A program made the translations under genes and the position numbers. Below the pieces are notes generated by a model. It did no database searches and was not told where the DNA came from. It saw nothing but the letters and a program-made list of their open reading frames with translations. A stretch of 40,061 nt of DNA, from assembly GCF_036636695.1 (NCBI RefSeq), contig NZ_JAVWNW010000015.1; one strand, written 5' to 3'. Every line of letters begins with the position of its first letter. Positions within the stretch are counted from its first letter, which is position 1. Below are positions 32,345-40,061 of the stretch, piece by piece. The stretch comes from Anaerorhabdus sp036636695. GTDB lineage: Bacteria; Bacillota_I; Bacilli_A; Erysipelotrichales; Erysipelotrichaceae.

Positions 32345-32628
32345 ATATACCTTTATAAACCTATGTATGGGTCAGGGGAACTTTTTCTCTTTGATTGATT
32401 AGGAACTTATGTGCATTATTCATTAAATATATCAAACATATAGGAGTACAAAATAATACTATATATCATTAATATACAGCATAAATCTCGTATTTTATTG
32501 TGGAAAAACCATATAACCGAACATTTTTAAACAAATGTTGATAAATCCCTTCAATAATAAGTGATTTCTAGTCCATAAATACATACTTTTCAACAGTTTT
32601 CCACAATGAATTAACAATCCACAATTGG

Positions 32629-32654
32629 CAGTTTTCCACAATTGTGGAAAACTG
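32629..32654. repeat. 26-bp perfect palindrome of two head-to-head DnaA boxes
   Basis: Two TTTTCCACA boxes meet tail to tail around AATT with matching CAG/CTG ends, giving 13+13 perfect symmetry. The right arm (32641-32657) is also an exact 17-nt inverted copy of 32591-32607. Confidence 0.9.
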
Positions 32655-32918
32655 TTGAAAACTTCATAATATCCCTTTATAAAGCCTTTATTTTGTTGTG
32701 GATAAGCGTGGAAAAAGTAAATTATTTTATGATTTGTCCACATTTTCCACAATTTATGTGTTGTGGGTTATTCTTTCCACAGTCTTTCCACTTTTAAAAG
32801 ATGTGGAAAATTGTGGAAAAGTCGGTTATATGCTTATATATTGGCTGTTTTTGAGGTTTTGTATTGTGGATAAAAAAAGTTTTCCACAATTTCGTAAATT
32901 TTTATCTTTCTTTTGTTG

Positions 32919-32924
32919 TATAAT
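32919..32924 (+). promoter_or_regulatory. dnaA promoter -10
   Basis: TATAAT lies 51 nt before the dnaA ATG with a poor -35. The message leader has a small hairpin CTCACA/TGTGAG (32928-32950). DnaA boxes just upstream suggest autoregulation. Confidence 0.6.
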
Positions 32925-32974
32925 GTTCTCACACTCTTCGCCTATGTGAGGGATATTTGTTTGGAGGGAACCTT

Positions 32975-34360
32975 ATGACTAGCAATACTTTTTACTTGAA
33001 CGAAATATGGTCAAAGACATTAGAATCTATCGGTAAATCAGGAAGAGTTGACAACTTCGTTTTTGATAATTTTTATAAAGAATCAAATCTTGTTGATTTA
33101 TCAGATAAAAAAGCTCTAGTCTCTGTTTCTTCATTTATCCATAAAACATTACTAATGAATGAAATTGATTTAATATCTACAACACTCGAAGATATTCTTG
33201 AGTCAACTAATAAATTAAACTGTGAAATCATATTAGAAAAAGATTTAAATAAATTTATGCAAGAGAATCAAACATTTAGTACAGAAGATTTAGGTACTAT
33301 CTTAGATGAGTCTTTTGAAAGTAGTCCTTTAAGAGAAGATCGTACGTTTGAGAACTTTGTTGTAGGAGATTGTAATAGAGAAAGTCATTCTGCTGCATTA
33401 GCTTGTGCTTATAATCCCGCTAATCTATTTAACCCTTTGTTTATTTATGGAAATTCTGGTTTAGGAAAAAGTCATCTCTTATGTGCTATTGGTAACTATG
33501 TTAAAAAGAATGAACCTTCTAAGCGTGTCTATTATACAGATTCAAATAAATTCGTTGATAATGTTGTTAATTCTATCAAAATGGGAAAGATAGATGCTTT
33601 TAAAAAGTATATGTATTCTGTTGATGTATTACTTATCGATGATATACAATTTATCGCTGGTAAAGAAAAGTCACATGAGATTTTCTTCTCTATTTTTAAT
33701 GAATTAGTGAATAATCGAAAACAAATATGTATTGCTTCTGATCGTCTTCCTACTGAGATTAAGGGGTTAGAGGATCGTTTAATTAGTAGATTCTCTTCAG
33801 GATTATCTGTTGGTATTGATTCTCCTGAATTTGAAACTTCATTAGCTATCTTAAAAATGAAGATGAGTAATTCTGCTTTTGAGGCTCGTAGTATTGATGA
33901 AGAAGCACTTGCATTCATTGCATCAAACTTTAATCGCGACGTACGACAATTAGAAGGGGCTTTAAATCGAGTTTTATTTTATGCAATAGAGTTTCAAAAG
34001 GATGATGGTAAAATTCAATTTGATACAGCTACAAATGCTTTAAGAGGACAAGTTCTTGTTTCTGATAAGTCAGGCATCACTGTTCGTAAAATTATTAAAT
34101 GTGTTTCAGAATATTATGGTTTGACTAAACAACAATTAACTAGTAAAACGCGAACTAAAAATATTTCTACTGCTCGTCAAATTGCCATGTTTATGTGTCG
34201 TAAATTATTAGATTTACCTTATATAAAAATTGGTGAAGAATTTGGTGGACGTGATCATTCAACTGTTATGAGTTCTTGCGAAAAAGTAGAGAAACAATCT
34301 AAATCAAGTGGAGCATATTTACAAGCTTTAAATGAGATAGAGAAAATCATCAAGTCTTAA
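32975..34360 (+). CDS. dnaA: chromosomal replication initiator DnaA
   Basis: A 461-aa initiator. Domain I covers ~1-85 and is divergent; then a linker; the AAA+ domain has Walker A GNSGLGKS (159-166), Walker B VLLIDD (218-223) and sensor SRFSSGLSV; the C-terminal DNA-binding domain has GGRDHSTVMSSCEKV, which reads the DnaA box. GGAGGG precedes the ATG at 32975; a TTG at 32957 is in frame but lies before the ribosome binding site. Confidence 0.98.
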   Translation: MTSNTFYLNEIWSKTLESIGKSGRVDNFVFDNFYKESNLVDLSDKKALVSVSSFIHKTLLMNEIDLISTTLEDILESTNKLNCEIILEKDLNKFMQENQTFSTEDLGTILDESFESSPLREDRTFENFVVGDCNRESHSAALACAYNPANLFNPLFIYGNSGLGKSHLLCAIGNYVKKNEPSKRVYYTDSNKFVDNVVNSIKMGKIDAFKKYMYSVDVLLIDDIQFIAGKEKSHEIFFSIFNELVNNRKQICIASDRLPTEIKGLEDRLISRFSSGLSVGIDSPEFETSLAILKMKMSNSAFEARSIDEEALAFIASNFNRDVRQLEGALNRVLFYAIEFQKDDGKIQFDTATNALRGQVLVSDKSGITVRKIIKCVSEYYGLTKQQLTSKTRTKNISTARQIAMFMCRKLLDLPYIKIGEEFGGRDHSTVMSSCEKVEKQSKSSGAYLQALNEIEKIIKS

Positions 34361-34505
34361 CTTTCCACACTTTACCACTTTTAATTCACATCAAAAAGTG
34401 ATAAAATATTCTTATAAAATAAGGCTTTTTGGAAGTTTTCCACTTTTCCACAGCCTTAATAATAATAAAACTATAAATAGATTATAAATAATCAGGAGGA
34501 CCTCT
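34361..34505. other. dnaA-dnaN gap with further DnaA boxes
   Basis: This 145-nt gap contains TTTTCCACA (34444-34452) and looser CTTTCCACA/TTTTCCACT copies, so the origin may be bipartite around dnaA. AGGAGG ends it, before dnaN. Confidence 0.6.
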
Positions 34506-35627
34506 ATGAATTTCAAAGTATCTAAGCGAATCTTCTACAATGCATTGCAGGTAGTATCAAGAGCTATTTCAGCAAATTCTCCATTACCATCTCTATCTGG
34601 AATTAAGATTGAAGTTAATGATGATCATATTGTACTTACAGGAAGTGATTCAGATATTTCAATTCAAAAGATTTTAAATAATGACGAAGAAGATTTAAAC
34701 TTAGTTGTTAAGGAAACAGGTTCAATTGTTATTGAAGCAAAATACATTCTTGAAATCGTTCGTAAAATTGATGCTGATGAAATTAATTTTGAAATCATTG
34801 ATGGATCATTGACAAAAATTAGTGGTTTATCTGCTGAGTACAAAATTAATGGAATGAGAAGTTCAGATTATCCTTCTATTGATTTTTCTAAACCAGGTCA
34901 ACAATTTGATATTGATGCTGATGTATTAATGAAAGTAATTAGTCAAACTAGTTTTGCTACAAGTGATAAAGAGACTAGACCTGTATTAACAGGTGTTAAC
35001 TTTAAATGTAAAGATAAAGTACTTGAATGTGTTGCAACAGATAGTTATCGTTTAGCTCGTAAATTCATTGAATTAGAGAGTGATAATACATTCAATATTA
35101 CAATTCCTGCAAAAAGTTTAAATGAAATTGTTAAAACGATTGATAAAGATAGTAAAGTGAATGTATGTGTATCAGATAAGAAGGCACAATTTTGGATTGG
35201 TAATACATTGATTCAAACTCGTTTAATTGATGGTTCATATCCAGAAACAGAAAGACTTGTTCCAACAGAATTTTTACATGAAATGATTGTTGATAGCCGT
35301 GATATTCTTAATGCGATTGATCGTGCTTCATTTATTAAGAATGAAGGTATCTCAATTGTTAAATTAAGTGCTGATTCAAAAGAAGTTGTAATTTCTAGTA
35401 AATCACAAGAAGTTGGATCTTCTACTGAAAAATTAAATGTGATTTCTTATTCAGGAAATCCAATTGAAATTAGTTTTAGTGGTCGTTATGTATTTGAAGC
35501 TATTCGTACTTTAGCGACAACTACTGTTAAAATTCAGTTCAGTGGAGAGATGAAACCTTTTGTAATTAGAAATACAGAAGATGATTCAATTCTTCAATTA
35601 GTATTACCTGTTAGAACATATTCTTAA
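34506..35627 (+). CDS. dnaN: DNA polymerase III beta sliding clamp
   Basis: A 373-aa clamp of normal length with three repeated clamp domains; landmarks are TSFATSDKETRPVLTGVNF, ATDSYRLARK and the end MKPFVIRNTEDDSILQLVLPVRTYS. It tethers polymerase III to DNA. AGGAGG lies 7 nt before the ATG. A terminator follows. Confidence 0.98.
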   Translation: MNFKVSKRIFYNALQVVSRAISANSPLPSLSGIKIEVNDDHIVLTGSDSDISIQKILNNDEEDLNLVVKETGSIVIEAKYILEIVRKIDADEINFEIIDGSLTKISGLSAEYKINGMRSSDYPSIDFSKPGQQFDIDADVLMKVISQTSFATSDKETRPVLTGVNFKCKDKVLECVATDSYRLARKFIELESDNTFNITIPAKSLNEIVKTIDKDSKVNVCVSDKKAQFWIGNTLIQTRLIDGSYPETERLVPTEFLHEMIVDSRDILNAIDRASFIKNEGISIVKLSADSKEVVISSKSQEVGSSTEKLNVISYSGNPIEISFSGRYVFEAIRTLATTTVKIQFSGEMKPFVIRNTEDDSILQLVLPVRTYS

Positions 35628-35634
35628 ATTTAAA

Positions 35635-36358
35635 CTAAAAGTAGAGATAATATTCTCTACTTTTTATGTTCTTAGATGTATTCAGCTCACTTGATTTGAT
35701 AGGTAAACATATCTTGAAGAGATAATTTTGAGCTTTATATAATATATCAAGGACGAGCGTATTAAAATTTTTTGTTTCAATGTTATAAATAATTACTTCT
35801 CCTTTGTTTAAAGACCAGTTTTTTAGGTTTTTATAGGTTAAGGGTGTATTTACCTTATTTCCTACAAAATATTCAAAATAACCCTCTTTTTGCGATTGTA
35901 GCGTAATACAGAAATTATCACTATCGACTTTTGATGGAATTTGTTCCTTTGTTTTGTGAAATTCAGCCCATAAATCATAAAATGGGTCTCTTCATAGATC
36001 AATATTTAGTTTTTCTATGAAGTTAATGAGAAGTTCCTATTGAGGTTTTGTGATAATATTCATTGCGCTTGGATTTTTTCGATAGTTTTCTGGAGTAATA
36101 TGAAGGTTTCTTTGAAGCATTTAATAAAATTTTCATGTTAATTAAATCTATGATCTAATGCGACATTTATAATTTTTTTATTTGTTGTTTTTAAATCTTC
36201 TAAAGTGAATGATAATTGTCTACCTTTTATATAATCTATTATTTATAATTTTACTAATTTTTTAAATAATTTTTGATAATAAAAAGGTGATAATGCAACT
36301 CCATTTGAGAAAAACTCAATATCAAGATGTTGTTCAATTTCTCTTGTATATAAGTGTT
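35635..36358 (-). pseudogene. decayed AraC-family regulator with GyrI-like effector domain
   Basis: Read on the minus strand, the fragments join into one AraC-type protein: REIEQHLDIEFFSNGVALSP, FYYQKLFKKLV (first helix-turn-helix), IDYIKGRQLSFTLEDL, KIINVALDHRFN and HENFIKCFKETF, HITPENYRKNPSAMN, then an effector-binding domain DPFYDLWAEFHKTKEQIPSK ... GYFEYFVGNKVNTP ... WSLNKGEVIIYNIE. Lesions: TAA at 36245-36243, TAA at 36140-36138, a one-base loss near 36102 (TTCAT for TTC-CAT), TAG at 36039-36037, TGA at 35994-35992. The N-terminus is short or lost. The gene is dead and lies between dnaN and yaaA, where no such gene is normally found. Confidence 0.85.
35637..35665. terminator. dnaN terminator
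   Basis: The stem AAAAGTAGAGA/TCTCTACTTTT with T5 on the plus strand. It overlaps the end of the minus-strand AraC pseudogene and may end both. Confidence 0.8.
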
Positions 36359-36450
36359 ATTTTTAGTTAAAAAAGATAGAAAAATCAAGGATAAAAATAA
36401 TCATAATTTTATTTAAGAAATAATGAGTAAAAACAGTAAAAAAACACGAG

Positions 36451-36485
36451 AAAAAGCACATTTTGATGTGTTTTTGTGGTATAAT
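36451..36485 (+). promoter_or_regulatory. yaaA-recF-gyrB promoter region
   Basis: The extended -10 TGGTATAAT ends at 36485, 37 nt before yaaA. Just upstream a hairpin AAAAAGCACA/TGTGTTTTT (36451-36474, one mismatch) looks like a plus-strand terminator isolating the promoter. Between the pseudogene and here nothing else is seen. Confidence 0.6.
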
Positions 36486-36521
36486 TAATAAGGGTTTTTG
36501 AACCTAAAAAGAGGATATACT

Positions 36522-36725
36522 ATGACGAAAATAAATACTGAATTTATTACACTATCACAACTTCTAAAAATGGAAGATTGTGTAGCTTCTGGTGGTGAAG
36601 TTAAATGGTTTTTAAGCGAGGTTGAAGTTTTGGTAAATGGTGAAAAAGAAAATCGTCGCGGCAAGAAATTATACCCTGGAGATGTCATAGAAATTTTAGG
36701 AAAAACATACAAAATTGAGTCATGA
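36522..36725 (+). CDS. yaaA: S4-domain protein YaaA
   Basis: A 67-aa S4-like RNA-binding protein: FITLSQLLKMEDCVASGGEV, then LVNGEKENRRGKKLYPGDVI. It is conserved between dnaN and recF across Firmicutes; its role is probably linked to ribosome maturation. The start at 36522 follows GAGG; upstream in-frame codons precede the binding site. Its stop overlaps recF by 4 nt (ATGA). Confidence 0.92.
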   Translation: MTKINTEFITLSQLLKMEDCVASGGEVKWFLSEVEVLVNGEKENRRGKKLYPGDVIEILGKTYKIES

Positions 36726-37846
36726 TTATTAAAGAATTGAAACTCAGAAACTTTAGAAATTATGATACATGTACAGTTCAATTTGATAAGGACTGTAACA
36801 TACTTTTAGGTCAAAACGCTCAAGGAAAAACAAACATATTGGAAAGCTTAGTATTTCTTTCTACAACAAGATCACACCGATTACAATATGATCAACAAAT
36901 GATTCAAGAAGGTAAGGAACTTTGTAATATAGAATGTACATTTTTTGATGAAAGAGATCGTAAAATTGGTGCTGTTATTCATAGTAAAGGAAAAACATTA
37001 CTTATTAATCAACAGCCAGTTTCAAAGAGTAGTGATTTTATAGGTAAATTGAATGTACTTTTGTTTTCACCAAGTGATTTGGAAATCTTTGATGATTCTC
37101 CTAAAGAACGAAGACGTTTAATTGATATTGAAATTGGTAAAGTATCTTCAAATTATATGTTTCATTTATCACGCTATTTAAAATTATTAAAAGAGCGTAA
37201 TTCAATGTTGAAGATGAATCGATTTGATGATGCATATTTAGTTGTATTGGAAAATCAAATGATTGAGTCTCAAATAGAAATATTAGTTGAACGTAAAAAA
37301 TTTATTGATTCATGTAATTTATATTTGAGTGAAAAATATGAAAGATTATCTGATCAAAAATGTGAATTAAAAATTAGTTATCATTCTTGTGTAGAGATAA
37401 AAGATAAAGAATTAATGCATCAAGAGTTTAGAAATCTTTACGATAAAAATAGAGAGAAAGATATTCAGTTTAAAGTCACTTCTATTGGTGTACATCGTGA
37501 TGATTGTTCATTTGAAATGGATGGTAAACGTGTTGAATTATTCTGTTCACAAGGACAAAAGAGAATGGTTGTGCTTGCACTTAAATTCTCACTTGTAGAA
37601 TATATAAAAAATCAACTGCATAAAACACCGGTACTTTTATTAGATGATGTTTTATCGGAGCTTGATCACAAAAAACGATATAACCTATTAAAATGTTTGG
37701 ATGGAGATATTCAAACTATACTTACAACCACAGAAATTTTAGAAGATTTTAATGAATTAAAAAATAAACCTAAAGTATTTGAAGTTGAGAATGGGATTAT
37801 CAAAACTAAGGAGGATATGCAATGGCAAATTTGGAAAACAAAGTAG
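36722..37846 (+). CDS. recF: DNA replication/repair protein RecF
   Basis: A 374-aa SMC-like ATPase: MIIKELKLRNFRNYDTCTVQ, Walker A GQNAQGKT (30-37), signature SQGQKRMVVLALKFSLVEY, Walker B PVLLLDDVLSELD. With RecO and RecR it loads RecA at gaps. It starts inside yaaA's stop (ATGA), and its last 25 nt overlap gyrB, whose AAGGAGG lies within recF. Confidence 0.97.
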   Translation: MIIKELKLRNFRNYDTCTVQFDKDCNILLGQNAQGKTNILESLVFLSTTRSHRLQYDQQMIQEGKELCNIECTFFDERDRKIGAVIHSKGKTLLINQQPVSKSSDFIGKLNVLLFSPSDLEIFDDSPKERRRLIDIEIGKVSSNYMFHLSRYLKLLKERNSMLKMNRFDDAYLVVLENQMIESQIEILVERKKFIDSCNLYLSEKYERLSDQKCELKISYHSCVEIKDKELMHQEFRNLYDKNREKDIQFKVTSIGVHRDDCSFEMDGKRVELFCSQGQKRMVVLALKFSLVEYIKNQLHKTPVLLLDDVLSELDHKKRYNLLKCLDGDIQTILTTTEILEDFNELKNKPKVFEVENGIIKTKEDMQWQIWKTK

Positions 37847-39756
37847 AACATTCGTATAACGAAAATGATATACAGGTTCTAGAAGGTTTAGAGGCTGTTA
37901 GAAAACGTCCAGGGATGTATATTGGATCAACTTCTGGTAGAGGTTTGCATCATCTAGTATGGGAAATTGTCGATAATGGTATCGATGAAGCTCTTGCTGG
38001 GTATGCGACAACAATTAGTGTTATCGTTGATAAAGACAACATCATAACAGTTAAAGATGATGGTCGTGGTATGCCTACAGGAATCCATGAAAAAACTGGA
38101 ATATCAACTGTAGAAACAATTTTTACTGTACTTCATGCGGGTGGTAAATTCGGTGGTGGTGCATATAAAGTTTCTGGAGGTCTACATGGTGTAGGTGCTT
38201 CAGTTGTTAATGCATTGAGTGAATGGTTAGAAGTAATTGTTTATAATGGTGGCCAAGAATATTATGTACGATTTGAAAATGGCGGAAATCCTGTAACACC
38301 TTTAAAAATTATTGGTCCTTGTGATGATAAACATGGCTCAACAGTTCGATTTAAAGCGGATCCACTTATTTTCCAAGAGACAGTATCTTATGATCATAAC
38401 GTATTGCGTGATCGTTTACGTCAAATTGCTTTTCTAAATAAAGGAATAAGAATTGTATTTACCGATGAAAGAATAGAAGATCCTGCGAAAGTAACAGAAA
38501 CTTTCTATTATGAAGGCGGATTAAAAGAATACGTTGAATATTTAAACAAAAATAAAACGCCTGTTCATGATGATATTATTTATTGTGAAGGCGAAGAAGA
38601 AGGAATCCAAGTTGAAATTGCAATGCAATACAATGATGGATATGTTCCTAATATTTATACTTTCTGTAATAACATTAATACCAATGAGGGTGGTACACAT
38701 GAAGAAGGATTTAAGCTAGCTCTTAATCGTGTTATTAATGCTTATGGTAAAGAAGCAGGAATTATAAAGAAAGATGAAGATACTTTACAAGGGGATGATG
38801 TTCGTGAAGGATTGACGGCAGTTATTTCTGTAAAGCATCCAGATCCTCAGTATGAAGGACAAACAAAAACAAAATTAGGAAATAGTGAAGTTCGTAAAAT
38901 TGTTTCTAACATATTTGGTAACAGTTTACAGCGTTTCTTAATGGAAAATCCAGGCGAAGCGAAAGCAGTTTTAGATAAGGCAACAGTAGCTTCTAAAGCA
39001 CGTCTTGCAGCTAAAAGAGCACGTGAGTTAACTCGTCGAAAAGGTGCTTTGGAAATTTCAAGTTTACCTGGTAAGCTTGCGGATTGTTCAAGCAAAGATG
39101 CAAGTATTTCAGAAATATATATCGTCGAAGGAGATTCAGCCGGTGGTAGTGCTAAGCAAGGAAGAGATAGCAAATTCCAAGCGATACTTCCATTAAGAGG
39201 TAAAATATTGAATGTTGAAAAAGCACGATTACATCGTATCTTTGAAAATGCTGAAATTCGTTCAATGATTACTGCCTTTGGATGTGGTGTTAGTGATGAG
39301 GTTGATACAAGTAAATTACGTTATCATAAAATTGTAATTATGACCGATGCCGATGTCGATGGTGCACATATTCGTACATTATTATTGACGTTCTTCTATC
39401 GCTATTTAAAACCAGTTATTGAACAAGGTTATATTTATATTGCACAACCACCACTTTATAAAGCTCAAAAAGGAAATGCAGTACGATATGCCTATTCTGA
39501 TGATGAATTAGAAGCAATCAAACGTGAGCTAGGTGATCGTTTATCGATTCAACGATACAAAGGGTTAGGGGAAATGAATCCTGAACAACTTTGGGAGACA
39601 ACAATGGATCCAGAAGTTCGTACTTTGATTAAAGTTGAAATTGAAGATGCTATTGATGCAGATGCGGTATTTAGTATGTTAATGGGTGATGAAGTAGAAC
39701 CACGTAAAAACTTTATTGTAGAGAATGCACAGTTCGTTAAGAACTTAGATATATAG
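37822..39756 (+). CDS. gyrB: DNA gyrase subunit B
   Basis: A 644-aa ATPase subunit: GHKL motifs EIVDNGIDEA, DDGRGMPTGIH and GGLHGVGASVVNALSEW, then the TOPRIM domain with EGDSAGGSAKQGRD and DADVDGAHIRTLLLTFFYR, and the end PEQLWETTMDPEVRTL. It lacks the insert of E. coli GyrB, as usual for Gram-positives. AAGGAGG precedes the ATG. Confidence 0.98.
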   Translation: MANLENKVEHSYNENDIQVLEGLEAVRKRPGMYIGSTSGRGLHHLVWEIVDNGIDEALAGYATTISVIVDKDNIITVKDDGRGMPTGIHEKTGISTVETIFTVLHAGGKFGGGAYKVSGGLHGVGASVVNALSEWLEVIVYNGGQEYYVRFENGGNPVTPLKIIGPCDDKHGSTVRFKADPLIFQETVSYDHNVLRDRLRQIAFLNKGIRIVFTDERIEDPAKVTETFYYEGGLKEYVEYLNKNKTPVHDDIIYCEGEEEGIQVEIAMQYNDGYVPNIYTFCNNINTNEGGTHEEGFKLALNRVINAYGKEAGIIKKDEDTLQGDDVREGLTAVISVKHPDPQYEGQTKTKLGNSEVRKIVSNIFGNSLQRFLMENPGEAKAVLDKATVASKARLAAKRARELTRRKGALEISSLPGKLADCSSKDASISEIYIVEGDSAGGSAKQGRDSKFQAILPLRGKILNVEKARLHRIFENAEIRSMITAFGCGVSDEVDTSKLRYHKIVIMTDADVDGAHIRTLLLTFFYRYLKPVIEQGYIYIAQPPLYKAQKGNAVRYAYSDDELEAIKRELGDRLSIQRYKGLGEMNPEQLWETTMDPEVRTLIKVEIEDAIDADAVFSMLMGDEVEPRKNFIVENAQFVKNLDI

Positions 39757-39766
39757 GAGATTAATC

Positions 39767-40061
39767 ATGGAAATGGATGACAACAAGTACAATCCCGATT
39801 CGTTTAACCACGGGAAGATAAAAACTACTGACGTATCACATGAAATGAGAAACTCTTTCTTAGATTATTCAATGTCAGTTATTGTGGCACGTGCACTACC
39901 AGATGTACGTGATGGAATGAAGCCAGTACATCGTCGTATTTTATATGCGATGAATGATTTAGGTATGACACCAGATAAGCCACACAAAAAGTCAGCACGT
40001 ATTGTTGGTGAAGTAATTGGTAAGTATCATCCTCATGGTGATACTGCTGTTTATGAAACAA
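39767..40061 (+). CDS. gyrA: DNA gyrase subunit A, N-terminus only
   Basis: The first 98 codons are in the window; the gene continues past the right edge. Visible are SFLDYSMSVIVARALPDVRD, GMKPVHRRILYAMNDLGM and KYHPHGDTAVYET, the start of the cleavage domain just before the active Tyr. In the quinolone-resistance region the usual Ser (E. coli 83) is Thr and the Asp (87) is Glu. A ~25-residue N-terminal extension (MEMDDNKYNPDSFNHGKIKT) is longer than in Bacillus. GGAGA precedes the ATG. Confidence 0.97.
   Translation, partial: MEMDDNKYNPDSFNHGKIKTTDVSHEMRNSFLDYSMSVIVARALPDVRDGMKPVHRRILYAMNDLGMTPDKPHKKSARIVGEVIGKYHPHGDTAVYET

Larger units (their letters stand above)
32345..32974. other. chromosomal replication origin (oriC), dnaA-upstream part
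   Basis: A gene-free 630-nt AT-rich stretch. Perfect DnaA boxes TGTGGATAA lie at 32697-32705 and 32865-32873. Eight one-mismatch copies (TGTGGAAAA or its complement) start at 32499, 32597, 32632, 32643, 32743, 32802, 32812 and 32880, and TTGTCCACA at 32734. The first 150 nt (32345-32495) show nothing. The unwinding element is probably one of the AT-rich blocks near 32710-32735 or 32890-32920; which one is not decidable by eye. Confidence 0.9.

Noticed and set aside
32495..32949. Two overlapping open frames of 85 and 83 codons in the oriC region
   Set aside because: They consist of DnaA boxes and AT-rich repeats read as codons, with no ribosome binding site.
36485..36781. 98-codon minus-strand open frame antisense to yaaA
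   Set aside because: It covers the yaaA promoter, gene and recF start; the plus-strand yaaA is a conserved family.
1..40061. CRISPR arrays, tRNA/rRNA genes, insertion sequences
   Set aside because: I looked for regular spaced repeats, tRNA-like cloverleaf ends and transposase or terminal inverted repeats and found none that hold.

Overview
The window is AT-rich chromosomal DNA from a low-GC Gram-positive bacterium (Bacillota). AGGAGG-type ribosome binding sites, TTGACA/TATAAT promoters, short intergenic gaps and the dnaA-dnaN-yaaA-recF-gyrB-gyrA order support this. The unusual RnpA and YidC sequences, and the absence of sporulation genes around mfd-rqcP-divIC, make me lean towards the Erysipelotrichia; that placement is inference.

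Region by region. (1) 1-8.3 kb, minus strand: a glucuronide-use operon. A GPH-family symporter with a degenerate PTS EIIB-like domain at its N-terminus, mannonate dehydratase (uxuA), fructuronate reductase (uxuB, SDR type), glucuronate isomerase (uxaC), a GH2 glycosidase and the start of KDPG aldolase (eda) follow one promoter. That promoter carries two identical 12-bp palindromes, probably bound by the FadR-type GntR regulator encoded just upstream. (2) 8.5-14.2 kb, minus strand: small regulated units. These are TetR with two membrane proteins, a DUF3052-like/DUF1801 pair, a MerR regulator with an ABC exporter, and an HdeD-family membrane protein. (3) 14.4-14.8 kb: an apparently unannotated type I toxin-antitoxin locus laid out like the Fst/par system, with a 41-aa hydrophobic peptide, a ~58-nt convergent RNA, a shared bidirectional terminator and a 17-nt direct repeat that would let the two RNAs pair. 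(4) 14.9-17.8 kb: an NhaC antiporter, a divergent WYL regulator and a Cys-rich DUF3795-like protein. (5) 17.8-20.9 kb, minus strand: a radical SAM/SPASM enzyme, an XRE+TPR regulator that looks like an RRNPP peptide sensor, and a 67-aa Sec-exported peptide. The enzyme and peptide promoters share an 18-bp dyad, TATTGCTCCATATA at its core. This is the best candidate for an undescribed peptide-signalling or RiPP system in the window. (6) 21.1-25.8 kb, minus strand: housekeeping divIC, rqcP, mfd and pth. (7) 26-29.6 kb: a TPR-like membrane protein, a YtrA-type GntR/ABC cassette and a divergent VanY-type carboxypeptidase, then a lipoprotein. (8) 30.2-40 kb, plus strand: rpmH-rnpA-yidC-jag, the replication origin with about ten DnaA boxes, then dnaA, dnaN, a decayed AraC-family pseudogene, yaaA, recF, gyrB and the start of gyrA.

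The rpmH-jag cluster points towards dnaA rather than away from it as in Bacillus. If oriC lies at 32.4-32.95 kb, those genes run head-on to the leftward fork, while almost everything further left is on the leading strand.
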